From: JARDZU01 sp963730285
Lineage (GTDB): Bacteria; Actinomycetota; Acidimicrobiia; Spongiisociales; ZC4RG35
DNA length: 64,000 bases
NCBI GenBank assembly: GCA_963730285.1
Contig: CAVSQY010000010.1
Coordinates: 1-64,000, forward strand
Direction: 5' to 3'
Both the position numbers and the translations under genes were made by a program. Positions 8,083-17,023 of this stretch are shown here, piece by piece (position 1 is the first letter of the stretch; each line of letters starts with the position of its first letter). The notes under the pieces were generated by a model. The model worked only from the letters and a program-made list of their open reading frames with translations, searched no databases and was not told the origin of the DNA.

Positions 8083-9237
8083 ATGGATGACGGTCCCCCC
8101 TGGTGGAGTCATAGGTGGCTCTGGTGGTGCGTATTCGGCGTGTGCACGTCCGCGCTCCTCGGTTCACTGACAATGTCCGTTGCATCGGGCAATGTCGCCA
8201 CCGCCTACATCGTGGCTTCGACCGTTTGGGCTCCCCTCGGTCTCATCATCTGGTACCGAAAGCCAGAACATCCGATAGGCCCACTCATCACCCTGGTTGG
8301 GCTCTTGTCCCTTGCGGTAGTCCCGGGCTTCCTGATGGGCGCTGTCTTCACTCAGTTCGAGGCGACCATCACACCACAGGCATGGCCGATGATCATCGGT
8401 TCGGCGGTGAGTGGCGCCTACACCTACCTCTTCCTCGTCGCCATTCTCCTCTTCCCGGATGGCAGAGCCCGACCGGGCCCGCAACTCTGGCTGACACGCC
8501 TCTTGTTTCTGGCGATGCTGATCGCCACGGCGTCAGGGATACTGGCGGAGCCGCTCGGACCGGTCAGCCATCCGTTCGCCTCGCTGGGCCTAACGACAGC
8601 GGCTCGCTCGGTGTTCGAGGCGATGATCGAGATCTACGGATTCGGACTGCTGGCAGTCATCGTTTTCAAAGTCGTCGACTACCGGAGAAGTTACGCGGTT
8701 CGCCGGGCCCAGTTGAAATGGCTCGTGTATGTGCTCTACGTGTATCTCGTCTTCACCATCATCTCGTTCGGGATCATTGGGACCGCCGGCTTCGATCTCC
8801 TCGGCTTGATCCTCGACGCAATGTTCACCGGTCTGATTCCTCTGGCCATGGCTCTAGCGATCCTCCGCTACCGCCTGTATGAGATCGATCGATTGATTTC
8901 GCGAACGGTCACCTATGGAGTCATGTTCTTGCTCGTGGCAGCTTTGTTTGCTCTACCGGTCCTGGTTCTCCCCACGATGCTTGGTCGAACCAGTGAGGTC
9001 GCCGTCGCCGGCACGACACTCGTCATCGCCGCGATCTTCGCACCCATTCGCTCACGTCTTCAGAGAAAGGTCGACATGAGATTCAATCGGGCCAAGTTCG
9101 ACATCGAGCAAGAGATTGCGGAGCTGGCGAAGAGGATGAACCACACGCTGTCGACGGAAATGCTCACCGAGGAAACAGTTCAATTGGTCTCTCGCACGCT
9201 CCATCCTTCCTCCATAGGGCTATGGGTCAAAGGATGA
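8083..9237 (+). CDS. Multi-pass membrane sensor-like protein lacking a kinase domain
   Basis: This 384-residue protein has about nine hydrophobic helices. The conserved cytoplasmic linker ILRYRLYEIDRLISRTVTYG follows, then a further TM pair and RSRLQRKVDMRFNRAKFDIE, ending TLHPSSIGLWVKG. This is the N-terminal sensor module that in many actinobacteria precedes a LuxR-type histidine kinase or stands alone. Here no kinase or ATPase domain follows, so it may be an orphan sensor. The ATG at 8083 is preferred because earlier in-frame starts (TTG 7963, ATG 7993) would run through the divergent whiB7 promoter. Its TGA overlaps the next ATG (ATGA), which suggests co-translation with the DUF1684 gene. 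Confidence 0.7.
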   Translation: MDDGPPWWSHRWLWWCVFGVCTSALLGSLTMSVASGNVATAYIVASTVWAPLGLIIWYRKPEHPIGPLITLVGLLSLAVVPGFLMGAVFTQFEATITPQAWPMIIGSAVSGAYTYLFLVAILLFPDGRARPGPQLWLTRLLFLAMLIATASGILAEPLGPVSHPFASLGLTTAARSVFEAMIEIYGFGLLAVIVFKVVDYRRSYAVRRAQLKWLVYVLYVYLVFTIISFGIIGTAGFDLLGLILDAMFTGLIPLAMALAILRYRLYEIDRLISRTVTYGVMFLLVAALFALPVLVLPTMLGRTSEVAVAGTTLVIAAIFAPIRSRLQRKVDMRFNRAKFDIEQEIAELAKRMNHTLSTEMLTEETVQLVSRTLHPSSIGLWVKG

Positions 9238-9839
9238 GCGAGTCGCTGGACTTGTGGGACTACCGGCGCCGTGTCCACGACATGTACCGGGAAGTCAGAG
9301 TCGGGGGTGCCGGCGAGACGACATGGCGCAGTTGGATCGAGGCCCGTGACCATCTGTTTGCCACCCATCCTCAAACGGCTCTCGACGATCCATCCACTTT
9401 CACCGGGCTCCCCTATTTCGATCACGATCCAGCCTGGCGTCTGGAGGGGAGATTCGAGCCGGTCGACGAGGAGCCGAGCCTGGTCGCACATTCGGGCGAA
9501 GGAGCGACGAGTTTTGTGACCGTGGGCACGGTCACCTTCGATTCGCCTTCGGGCACTGGCCGACTCGATGTGCTCTGGCTCGATGCCTATGGCGGTGGCA
9601 TCTTCATGCCGTTTCGTGACAGCACTTCCGGCAGAGCTACCTACGGCGGGGGGAGATACCTCTTGGACACGGTCAAAGGTGCCGATCTGGGTCATCGGGG
9701 CAATCTCATCACCTTCGACTTCAACTATGCCTATCACCCGTCATGCGTCTACTCACCGCGATGGTCGTGCCCGCTGGCCCCACCCAACAACCAACTTTCC
9801 TTTGAGGTCGAGGCCGGTGAGCGTCTTGGGAGTCATTGA
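9234..9839 (+). CDS. DUF1684 domain protein
   Basis: This 201-residue soluble protein has the DUF1684 signatures. It begins with LWDYRRRVHDMYREVR, then has a central FMPFRDSTSGRATYGGGRYL and a C-terminal FDFNYAYHPSCVYSPRWSCP. The family has a conserved YGGGRYL loop and an NYAYHPSC box with unknown activity. The start at 9234 overlaps the preceding stop (ATGA) and is preferred over the ATG at 9222 for that coupling. Co-occurrence with a membrane sensor suggests one operon, but no function can be assigned. Confidence 0.85.
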   Translation: MSESLDLWDYRRRVHDMYREVRVGGAGETTWRSWIEARDHLFATHPQTALDDPSTFTGLPYFDHDPAWRLEGRFEPVDEEPSLVAHSGEGATSFVTVGTVTFDSPSGTGRLDVLWLDAYGGGIFMPFRDSTSGRATYGGGRYLLDTVKGADLGHRGNLITFDFNYAYHPSCVYSPRWSCPLAPPNNQLSFEVEAGERLGSH

Positions 9840-9853
9840 CGTAAGCTCGGATC

Positions 9854-10312
9854 GTGCTCAGATTCATCTTCAACCTGTTCAAATTCACGCTGTTCGCCCT
9901 CTTCGGAGTTGCCGTGGCTGCGAAGTTCCTTCTCCAGTCACATGCGTCTTCGCAAACCGAGGAGATCGACCTGGTCGCGATCTTCGGCGGTGAAGACCTG
10001 GCCTCGACGGCCGACCCCTTTTATGGGGGCAAGATCACCACGATGTTCGGGGGAACCAAGCTCGACCTGCGGCGAGCTACCCCCGCACCCACCGGTGTCT
10101 ACCTGGACGTCCTCGCCATCGCCGGTGGGGTCGACCTCATAGTCCCCGATGGCTGGCGGGTCGAATTCGACGGAAACGTATACGCAGGCGGCTTTGCCGA
10201 CGAGACCAACGCGACGGCCGACCCTGACGCTCCGATCCTCCGGATCGACGGGATGGTGATGATGGCCGGCCTACGCGTCACCACTCGAGCCACCCTCGAG
10301 GTGGTTGTCTGA
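9854..10312 (+). CDS. Membrane-anchored LiaF-like (cell-wall response) protein
   Basis: This 152-residue protein starts at GTG, with one N-terminal membrane helix (FTLFALFGVAVAAKFLL). A beta-rich domain follows, with MFGGTKLDLRRA and IAGGVDLIVPDGW, the repeated GG.K.DLR pattern of LiaF/DUF1707-associated C-terminal domains. LiaF-type proteins modulate cell-envelope stress kinases. Its TGA shares one base with the ATG of the downstream amidohydrolase. A second protein with a similar C-terminal domain is encoded at 13474-14664 beside a PspC-kinase, so this may be part of the same envelope-stress theme. Confidence 0.65.
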   Translation: MLRFIFNLFKFTLFALFGVAVAAKFLLQSHASSQTEEIDLVAIFGGEDLASTADPFYGGKITTMFGGTKLDLRRATPAPTGVYLDVLAIAGGVDLIVPDGWRVEFDGNVYAGGFADETNATADPDAPILRIDGMVMMAGLRVTTRATLEVVV

Positions 10313-11538
10313 TGCCCACCCGGATCGAAGCCGACCGCCTCGTCCCGGGTCGGGGCGAGGTGATCGAAGACGCCGTGGTCATTTTCGACGAGATCATCAC
10401 CTACGCCGGCACGGTCACCAATGCCCCGGCGACACCCGGAGCCGATACCGTCCGAGCCGATACCGTCATGCCGGGCATGTGGGAGTGCCACGGGCACTTC
10501 ATCGGCACCTACACCGCGGCATTGACCGAGGAACTTGCCACCACCCGGCCCCAGATGACCGCTATGCGCGTGACCGCCGACGCTCGGCGTGTGCTCATGG
10601 CCGGTTTCACCTCGGTGCGCGAGATGGGGGGCCTCGGCACCTTCTTGAGCCGCGTGATCGACGAGGGCCAGGTCGTCGGGCCAAACATCTACGCCAGCGG
10701 CTCCATGCTCTCGATGACAGCCGGTCACGGGGACACCCATGGGATGGACCTCGAGGACGCACACCGGTTGCTGGCCCACCACTGGGGTGAGAGCTCGATC
10801 TGCGACGGTCCCGACCAATGCCGGGCAGCGGTGCGCCGCATGCTCCGTCTCGGAGCGAAGGTGATCAAGGTTCATGCCTCCGGCGGCGTCATGAGCGAGC
10901 TAGACGATCCAAAACTGCCGCAGTTCTCCAAGCCCGAACTGGAGGCGATCGTCGATGAGGCCACCCGAATGGAACGTCTGGTCGGCGCCCACTGTCACGG
11001 CAAGAGAGGGATCATGGCCGCCCTCGAAGCCGGGGTTCGCACCATCGAGCACGGCACCTACCTCGACGAGGAGGCGGCCGATGCGATGTTGGAGACGGGG
11101 GCGATTCTCGTGCCGACCCGCTGGATCGTCGATTACCTGCTCACCGAGGGTGCCAACCGAGGGATGCCGGAATACGCCAAACGCAAGGCTGTCGTCGCCG
11201 CCGAGCATCACGCCAACGCCGTGGCCACGGCGGTGAGCAAGGGGGTCAGGATCGCCATGGGAACCGACATCTGGGGCACCGGGCTTTGGGGCAAGAACGC
11301 CGAGGAGCTGGGGTTCATGGTGGATGCGGGTATGACGCCCCTCCAAGCGATAGAGACCGCCACCGCAAATGGGCCGGGCACATTGGGACCACAAGCACCC
11401 AGATCGGGTCAGCTCGTCGAAGGATTCGATGCCGACGTGATATGCATCACCGGCAACCCCTCACGCGACGTCTCGATCCTGGCGGACCCCGGGAACATAA
11501 CCCACGTCTGGAAGTCCGGGACCAGAGTCAAAGGCTGA
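10312..11538 (+). CDS. Amidohydrolase, imidazolonepropionase/prolidase-like
   Basis: This 408-residue metal-dependent hydrolase has an N-terminal composite beta-domain and an alpha/beta barrel. PGMWECHGHF gives the HxH metal ligands (residues ~59-62). VIKVHASGG supplies the likely carbamylated lysine, then come GAHCHGK and TIEHGTYL with further histidines, and MGTDIW provides the catalytic aspartate. These features place it among the Xaa-Pro dipeptidase/imidazolonepropionase-like amidohydrolases. The substrate is unknown. No histidine-degradation genes are nearby, which argues against HutI. It is translationally coupled to the LiaF-like gene before it. Confidence 0.85.
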   Translation: MPTRIEADRLVPGRGEVIEDAVVIFDEIITYAGTVTNAPATPGADTVRADTVMPGMWECHGHFIGTYTAALTEELATTRPQMTAMRVTADARRVLMAGFTSVREMGGLGTFLSRVIDEGQVVGPNIYASGSMLSMTAGHGDTHGMDLEDAHRLLAHHWGESSICDGPDQCRAAVRRMLRLGAKVIKVHASGGVMSELDDPKLPQFSKPELEAIVDEATRMERLVGAHCHGKRGIMAALEAGVRTIEHGTYLDEEAADAMLETGAILVPTRWIVDYLLTEGANRGMPEYAKRKAVVAAEHHANAVATAVSKGVRIAMGTDIWGTGLWGKNAEELGFMVDAGMTPLQAIETATANGPGTLGPQAPRSGQLVEGFDADVICITGNPSRDVSILADPGNITHVWKSGTRVKG

Positions 11539-11555
11539 ACGTCGTCGACCCCCCG

Positions 11556-12191
11556 TCAGACGATCCGCCGTTTGCTCGCCCAGCGCGCCAGCTCATGGCG
11601 GTTGGATAGCTGGAGCTTGCGGAGCACGGAGGAGACATGGGTCTCCACCGTCTTGATGGAGATGTTGAGCTTGCGGGCCACCTGTTTATAGGCGAACCCT
11701 CTGGCGATCAACCGCAAGACATCCTTCTCCCTCGTGGTCAGCCGATCCAGCTCGGGGTCATCTTCAGCCGGCATCGAGCCGGCGAACGCGTCCAGGACAA
11801 AACCGGCCAGACGGGGCGAGAAGACCGCATCGCCCGCCCGAATCCGACGGATGGCGTCGGCCAGGTCACCCCCCTCGATTGTCTTGGTGACATAGCCCCG
11901 GGCGCCGGCTCGGATCATGGCGATGACATCCTCTGCTTGATCCGAGACCGATAGCGCCAGGAACTTGACGTCGGGATTGGTCTGGGTGACACTTTCGACC
12001 ACGACGATGCCGCCGCCATCGGGCATGTGAACATCCACGAGGACTACCTCCGGGTTCAAACCCCGTATCTCCTCTATGGCTGTATCGACGTCGTAGGCGG
12101 CACCCACGATGACGAATTCCTCGGAGAGCTCGGATCGCACACCGGCAAGGAAGAGCCGATGATCGTCGACCAGATAGACCCGCACGCTCAT
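11556..12191 (-). CDS. NarL/LuxR-family response regulator
   Basis: This 211-residue regulator has a receiver domain (VYLVDDHRLF, phosphoacceptor D53 in VVLVDVHMP, then LALSV and a lysine in YVTKTI). Its C-terminal LuxR helix-turn-helix begins LTTREKDVLRLIARG and includes LNISIKTVETHVSSVLRKL. The start overlaps the upstream kinase stop by four bases, so the two form a coupled two-component system. The likely target is the divergent PspC/LiaF-like gene or its own operon through the repeat at 13411-13428. An envelope-stress role is inferred from the PspC and LiaF-type neighbours. Confidence 0.93.
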   Translation of the reverse strand: MSVRVYLVDDHRLFLAGVRSELSEEFVIVGAAYDVDTAIEEIRGLNPEVVLVDVHMPDGGGIVVVESVTQTNPDVKFLALSVSDQAEDVIAMIRAGARGYVTKTIEGGDLADAIRRIRAGDAVFSPRLAGFVLDAFAGSMPAEDDPELDRLTTREKDVLRLIARGFAYKQVARKLNISIKTVETHVSSVLRKLQLSNRHELARWASKRRIV

Positions 12192-13354
12192 TGCTCCACC
12201 ACCGGCATCCGCAGGATGACCTCTGTCCCCTCACCCGGCTCACTCACGATCTGCGCTCCGCCACCGGCACGCTCCATCCGAGCGGTTATCGACTCGCTGA
12301 TGCCCTTCCTGTCCGGCGGAACGGTGTCAATGTCAAAGCCCTTGCCCTGGTCGGTGACGTAAACCACGAGCTCATTGTCGTCGGCCTCGAGGTAGAGCGA
12401 TACCCTCTCGGTCTGGGAGTGTTTCGCCGCATTGACCATTGCCTCGCTGGCCGCTGCCACGAGCGGACGGGTGAAGGAGTCGAGGTGATGGTCACCAACC
12501 GTCACCACGTCAATCGGGACCTGATGATCGGATTCGATGCGCTTGGCCACGCTTTTCAGGGCGGTAGAGAGGAGATCAACACCCTCCAGCGGGGCGTTGC
12601 CATAGAGCCAATCGCGCAGCTCGGACTCTTGGTGGCGGGCAAGCATCGACATGCGAGCCGGGTCATCGGCGCGTTGGATCAATGCGAGAGTCTGCAGCAC
12701 CGAGTCATGGAGATGGGCCGCGACCTCGGCTCGCTCCTCCTGGCGGATTCGCTCACGACGCTCAGTCCCCAGGTCACGTGACAAACGGGCAACCCACGGC
12801 CCGAATGCAACAAGGATCCCGACGCCCGTGAGACCGACGGCCAACATCACCGGCCCGACATCGAGCAACGGGCCTACGTTCGATGCGAAGACGGCCAGGC
12901 CCCCGATCAGCAACGCCACTCCGATCAGCATCCGAACCCGGCCCGGCCGCTCGACGCTCGGATCGATCAGAGAAACGAGGGGACCTGGAGTGTCACGACC
13001 GGTAAGGGCGGCCACTCCGAAGGCGAGCGCCCCGACTGTGATCACCAGCCCGTTGGACGGCCACCATCCCACCACACCCAAAAGGAGCATCAGCCCGACA
13101 AAGGCAATGCCGAGACCGAACGCCCTATGGGTCTCAACCCGGTCGGGATCGATGTCCTCGACACGGTCCAATGCCATCAGCCAAAGCCCGAGATAGAGCA
13201 AGACCCCAAGGCCCCAGACCATGCTCAGGGTGACAAAAGCGGCCCGGACAAAGGCGTCGCTCACACCCAGCGTGTCGGCAAGGCCACCGGCCACTCCGGC
13301 CAGAACCCGGTCGGTACGCCGTCTTCGGAACTCGATAGGTCTCGCTGTTGTCAC
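12188..13354 (-). CDS. PspC-domain sensor histidine kinase
   Basis: This 388-residue kinase has an N-terminal PspC domain (residues ~8-65, RVLAGVAGGLADTLGVSDAFVRA), then further membrane helices to about residue 185. The HisKA_3 box has HLHDSVLQTL (likely phosphorylated H216), and the HATPase ends with EAMVNAAKHS and the G box VTDQGKGFDI. The PspC-kinase fusion is a common actinobacterial envelope-stress sensor related in logic to LiaS. It partners with the overlapping LuxR regulator. It is transcribed divergently from a second PspC protein, with 119 bases between the starts. Confidence 0.93.
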   Translation of the reverse strand: MTTARPIEFRRRRTDRVLAGVAGGLADTLGVSDAFVRAAFVTLSMVWGLGVLLYLGLWLMALDRVEDIDPDRVETHRAFGLGIAFVGLMLLLGVVGWWPSNGLVITVGALAFGVAALTGRDTPGPLVSLIDPSVERPGRVRMLIGVALLIGGLAVFASNVGPLLDVGPVMLAVGLTGVGILVAFGPWVARLSRDLGTERRERIRQEERAEVAAHLHDSVLQTLALIQRADDPARMSMLARHQESELRDWLYGNAPLEGVDLLSTALKSVAKRIESDHQVPIDVVTVGDHHLDSFTRPLVAAASEAMVNAAKHSQTERVSLYLEADDNELVVYVTDQGKGFDIDTVPPDRKGISESITARMERAGGGAQIVSEPGEGTEVILRMPVVEQ

Positions 13355-13410
13355 AATGAGATGATCGCGGTCCTGGGCTCCGACCTCAATCAGGTGTTTC
13401 CCCGAGGGTC

Positions 13411-13428
13411 TCAGGGTTCATTCAGGGT
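13411..13428. promoter_or_regulatory. Direct repeat in the divergent PspC promoter region
   Basis: TCAGGGT occurs at 13411-13417 and at 13422-13428, an 11-base period matching one helical turn. It lies between the divergent kinase and PspC/LiaF-like genes, a natural place for binding of the LuxR-type regulator encoded in the kinase operon. The role is inferred. Confidence 0.4.
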
Positions 13429-13473
13429 CGTTCCCGATTGATTCCGCCAGCCCGGCCGGGTCGAATCCCCTGT

Positions 13474-14664
13474 ATGGAACAAGACACCACAACCACCGAG
13501 ACGTCGGAGTCCCGGGCGGTCGTCGAGGAGTTGGTCCGGCCCAGACAGGGCCGGATGCTCGGCGGAGTCGCTCAGGGCCTGGCCAATCGTTACAACCTGC
13601 CGGTGCTGCTGATGAGGGCGCTGTTCGTGATCCTCACCTTTGGTGGCGGACTCGGTCTCGCTCTCTATGCTGCCGGCTGGTTTTTGATCAGATCCGAAGA
13701 CGAGCTTGAGACACCCGCCGCGAGGTTCTTCTCCCAAGCATCGACATCCCGGTCCTGGATAGGCATTGGCCTGGTATTCCTCGCCATCCTGATCCTTCTG
13801 GACAACTTCACCTTCCTTTCCGGGGGCGTCGTCTGGGCCGTGGGATTGCTGGTGGTCGGGATACTTCTCTACACCGGCGATCTCCCTCGTCTGGTGCGGG
13901 GCACCAACGACAAGGAGGGAGTTCAACAAATGACAACATCGACCACGGTGGTGCCGACCGGGACATCCTCTGTCGACGCCGGTGACGGATCGGCCTCCGG
14001 CCCCCCTCCCACCCCGTCGCCGACCCCACCCATACTCCCCCCCTCGGCCCGTGAGCCGCGCCCCAGGTCCTATCTGGGCCGAATCACGATCGGCGTCATG
14101 CTGATCGGCCTTGGGCTCCTCGCCGTCCTGGACAACATCCCCGACGTCGCCATCGCGGCCGAGCCCAGGCACTACATGGCCCTGGCGGTGACCATCCTCG
14201 GCGTCGGCCTCATGGTCGGTGGTTTCGTCGGACGGGCGCGCTGGCTGATCCTGGTCGCTGTGGTCCTCGTCCCGACAATGCTGTTCTCCCCTGTGTTCGA
14301 GTACAACTGGAACAGCCAGGATTTTGACCAGACGGTCACACCAGCCACCTTCGCCGAGTTGGACGACGTGTACCAGATCGACGTCGGAAGTCTCTCCATC
14401 GATCTCACCCAGCTGCCCTGGGATGGTCAGGATGTCGACCTCGTCGCGCGAGTCGACGCCGGTGAGATCGACATCTGGGTCCCTGAGGACGTCGCCGTCG
14501 TCGGCAGCGCCCAAGCCGACGTCGGCCACGTCGGCGGCTTTGGCCGGGAGTCATCCGGCCTGGGGAGCCCCAATCTGGCGTTCGACCACGCGGGCGCCGA
14601 TGGAACCGTCCATCTGGATGCTTCGGTCGATGTGGGCGACATCCAGATCCACGTGGGTAGCTGA
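13474..14664 (+). CDS. PspC-domain membrane protein with LiaF-like C-terminal domain
   Basis: This 396-residue protein has an N-terminal PspC domain (GRMLGGVAQGLANRYNLPVL and a glycine-rich helix). More helices and a Pro-rich linker (about residues 175-200) follow, then three more helices and a beta-rich C-terminal domain with LDDVYQIDVGSLSIDL and VDVGDIQIHVGS typical of LiaF-type proteins. The ATG at 13474 is preferred over 13438 because PspC homologues begin close to it. The LiaF half suggests a negative regulator or scaffold for the divergent PspC-kinase. A small membrane-protein gene follows after 11 bases. Confidence 0.85.
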   Translation: MEQDTTTTETSESRAVVEELVRPRQGRMLGGVAQGLANRYNLPVLLMRALFVILTFGGGLGLALYAAGWFLIRSEDELETPAARFFSQASTSRSWIGIGLVFLAILILLDNFTFLSGGVVWAVGLLVVGILLYTGDLPRLVRGTNDKEGVQQMTTSTTVVPTGTSSVDAGDGSASGPPPTPSPTPPILPPSAREPRPRSYLGRITIGVMLIGLGLLAVLDNIPDVAIAAEPRHYMALAVTILGVGLMVGGFVGRARWLILVAVVLVPTMLFSPVFEYNWNSQDFDQTVTPATFAELDDVYQIDVGSLSIDLTQLPWDGQDVDLVARVDAGEIDIWVPEDVAVVGSAQADVGHVGGFGRESSGLGSPNLAFDHAGADGTVHLDASVDVGDIQIHVGS

Positions 14665-14675
14665 AGGAGCATCTC

Positions 14676-14894
14676 ATGAAAACACACCGATTCGACGCCA
14701 TCTCCTTCGTGAGTGGCCTGATCCTGGCCCTCCTGGGCCTCGCCTTTCTCATCCCGCAGACCCCGGTCGACGTCCTCGACGCCATCACCAACCTGGGAAG
14801 CTGGTTCTGGCCAGTCCTCCTGATGGTCATCGGCGTCGCAGTCCTGGTACCGGTATTCCTGCCCAAAGGTGACTCCGTGGACGAGGAGGTCTAG
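14676..14894 (+). CDS. Small two-helix membrane protein (LiaI/LiaF-type transmembrane region)
   Basis: This 72-residue protein has two hydrophobic helices (SFVSGLILALLGLAFLI and WFWPVLLMVIGVAVLVPVFL) and an acidic tail. A strong GAAGGAG ribosome site precedes the ATG. The pattern resembles the LiaF transmembrane region or LiaI-like proteins, and it follows the PspC/LiaF-like gene directly. Its TAG shares the palindrome CTAG (14891-14894) with the stop codon of the convergent pncB, so the two coding regions overlap by four bases. Confidence 0.75.
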   Translation: MKTHRFDAISFVSGLILALLGLAFLIPQTPVDVLDAITNLGSWFWPVLLMVIGVAVLVPVFLPKGDSVDEEV

Positions 14895-16402
14895 AGGGTC
14901 TCCTCGATCAAACGGGCTTTCAACTCGGCAAGCCGCCTGGTCACGGACACGTGATAGACGTGTGGGTTGACCAGGCGCTTGACACCCGGATCCAATCTCT
15001 CAAGGTCGGCGATCCTGCGTTTCCTCGCCTCAGCAACGACCGCGGGATCGTCGGCCGGAGCCTCCAGCGCGGCGTCCACCAACAACTCCTCTACCGATGA
15101 CACCCGATCGGCCTGGAGAGTCCGCCCAACCCCAGCCTCATGGTGGTGGTGAAGCTCGAGGGGGAAGCTCACCTCTTCATCATCGAGTGCCATCACATCA
15201 ACCGTCGCCATCCCCCTGCGGTCGTAGAGCCGATGCACCTTCTTTCTCCCCGGGTTGACCACCTTGGCGGATGTGTCTGAGACCTTGATGGCCGGTCGCC
15301 AGCCGGATTCGTCACCAATCGCCACCAGCTTGTAGACCCCATCCAGATAAGGCCTTCCATGGGACGTAGCCATCTTGGTGCCGACGCCGTACATGAGCCG
15401 CCGGATGATCCCGTCGGCGTCGCCCCCATAGCGAGGTGCCTCGACTGCGATCTGGGCCAGGATCTGCGAAATGGTCAACTCGTCCAAGCCCGAAGACAGC
15501 ACGATCTTGACCTCATCGAACCCGGCTTCGTCGAGCAACAGCGAAGAACGAACGGCGAGGTGGGCCAGGTCCCCCGAGTCGAGACGTATGCCCACCGGCC
15601 GATGGCCGGCCCGTCTCAGCTCCTCGAACACGGTTATCGCATTGGGCACGCCTGAGTCGAGCGTGTCGACGGTGTCGACCAGCAAAATGCATTGGTCGGG
15701 GTACATCGCGGCAAAGGCGCGAAAGGCCTCGAGCTCCCCTTGTCCGAGAGCCATGAAGACCTGAACCATTGAGTGGGCGTGTGTCCCCTGCGGGAGGATC
15801 CCCATCTCGTGAGAGATCCCGACATTGGAAGATGCATCGGCCCCGCCGATCAAGGCGGCTCTGCTGGCGGCGATGCCGCCTTCATCGGGCGCCCGCCTGA
15901 TCCCGAACTCCAGGACCGACCCACCACGGGCGACCTCCACCACTCGGGAGGCCTTGGTGGCTATGAGGGTGTGGAAGTTGAGGTGATTCAACAAGGGCGT
16001 CTCTATCAGCTGAGCGGCCGCGAGCGGGCCTTCCACCACGGTCAGGGGCACATTGGGGTGGCAGACCCGGCCCTCCGGTATGGCCCGATATCGAAGTGAG
16101 TCCCAGCTCACCTCACCCAACCATCGGATGAAGTCCTCCTCGAACAGCCGGTGCCCGTCGACCTCATGGCGCCTCAGGGCATCCTGTTCCTCCTTGCCAA
16201 AGCGGGCACGATCGGCCCATCGGCCAAGCCATCCCCAACCGGCATTTATGGCGTAACCGGCCTGGTGCTCGCCATAGTCTGGGTATCCCCTGAAGAAGTG
16301 CTCGAAGCGGGCCTCGCTCTCATGAAGCCCATGGCGAAAGTAGAGCTGGGCCATGGTCAGCTGATACTGATCGTTGAGCAGAGCGCCCCTTGATATGGAC
16401 AT
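14891..16402 (-). CDS. pncB: Nicotinate phosphoribosyltransferase
   Basis: This 503-residue enzyme makes nicotinate mononucleotide from nicotinic acid and PRPP in the NAD salvage (Preiss-Handler) pathway. Diagnostic segments are ALLNDQYQLTMAQLYFRHG at the start, GIRRAPDEGG with phosphate-binding contacts, GIRLDSGDLAHL and VGTKMATSHGRPYLDGVYKL. A longer frame would start upstream at 16705 but would overlap pncA and add unrelated sequence, so the ATG at 16402 is used. It is divergent from pncA with only 36 bases between the starts, so one regulator could control both NAD-salvage genes. Confidence 0.93.
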   Translation of the reverse strand: MSISRGALLNDQYQLTMAQLYFRHGLHESEARFEHFFRGYPDYGEHQAGYAINAGWGWLGRWADRARFGKEEQDALRRHEVDGHRLFEEDFIRWLGEVSWDSLRYRAIPEGRVCHPNVPLTVVEGPLAAAQLIETPLLNHLNFHTLIATKASRVVEVARGGSVLEFGIRRAPDEGGIAASRAALIGGADASSNVGISHEMGILPQGTHAHSMVQVFMALGQGELEAFRAFAAMYPDQCILLVDTVDTLDSGVPNAITVFEELRRAGHRPVGIRLDSGDLAHLAVRSSLLLDEAGFDEVKIVLSSGLDELTISQILAQIAVEAPRYGGDADGIIRRLMYGVGTKMATSHGRPYLDGVYKLVAIGDESGWRPAIKVSDTSAKVVNPGRKKVHRLYDRRGMATVDVMALDDEEVSFPLELHHHHEAGVGRTLQADRVSSVEELLVDAALEAPADDPAVVAEARKRRIADLERLDPGVKRLVNPHVYHVSVTRRLAELKARLIEETL

Positions 16403-16438
16403 GAGGTCCAGCCTATTGGCGCCGGTACCCTCGGATGG

Positions 16439-17023
16439 ATGATCAGCTATGACCGCCGGACCGCCCTGGTGGTGGTCGACATGCAGAACGATTTCGCCGA
16501 TCCAGCTGGCAGCCTCTACGTAACCAGAGGCGAACGGGTCGTCGCAGCTGTCAACGTCGAAGTCGACCGTGCCCTTCAGGGTGACGCCCTTGTGGTCTAC
16601 ACCCAGGACTGGCACCCGGAGTCCACTCCCCATTTCGCAAAGGACGGCGGGATCTGGCCGGTTCATTGTGTCATGGGTACCTGGGGGGCGGAGCTCCACC
16701 CACAACTCGAGGTCGATGGACCTGTTGTCCGGAAGGGCTCCAATGGCGAAGACGGCTACTCGGGATTCACCATGCGTGACCCCGAAACGGGTGACGAGAT
16801 CCCCACCGCGTTGCGTGGCATGTTGGAGGAGAGGGACATCTCAGCGGTGGTGGTCGCCGGATTGGCCCTGGACTACTGCGTCAAGTCGACAGCACTCGAT
16901 GCCGTCGGCGGATTCGACGTGACTCTGCTCGCCCATGCCACCGCATCGGTCGACCTCAGCGAGGGGGATGGCGCCATCGCACTCGAAGAGTTGAAGGCTG
17001 CGGGCGTCAGGATCGAGCGTTAG
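16439..17023 (+). CDS. pncA: Nicotinamidase
   Basis: This 194-residue isochorismatase-fold enzyme deamidates nicotinamide to nicotinate, the substrate of PncB encoded next door. The catalytic triad is visible: Asp in VVVDMQNDF, Lys in VVRKGSNG, and nucleophilic Cys in LDYCVKSTALDA. The metal site is TQDWHPESTPHF. The start ATG at 16439 leads directly into the first beta strand. Divergent pairing with pncB supports a complete nicotinamide-to-NaMN salvage step. Confidence 0.95.
   Translation: MISYDRRTALVVVDMQNDFADPAGSLYVTRGERVVAAVNVEVDRALQGDALVVYTQDWHPESTPHFAKDGGIWPVHCVMGTWGAELHPQLEVDGPVVRKGSNGEDGYSGFTMRDPETGDEIPTALRGMLEERDISAVVVAGLALDYCVKSTALDAVGGFDVTLLAHATASVDLSEGDGAIALEELKAAGVRIER

Noticed and set aside
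13411..14529. Long minus-strand frame opposite the PspC/LiaF-like gene
   Set aside because: It is an antisense shadow in high-GC DNA, low in complexity (many Asp, His, Gly), and lies over a well-supported gene.
16403..16705. N-terminal extension of pncB
   Set aside because: The residues are unlike the family and overlap pncA on the other strand; the family start is at 16402.
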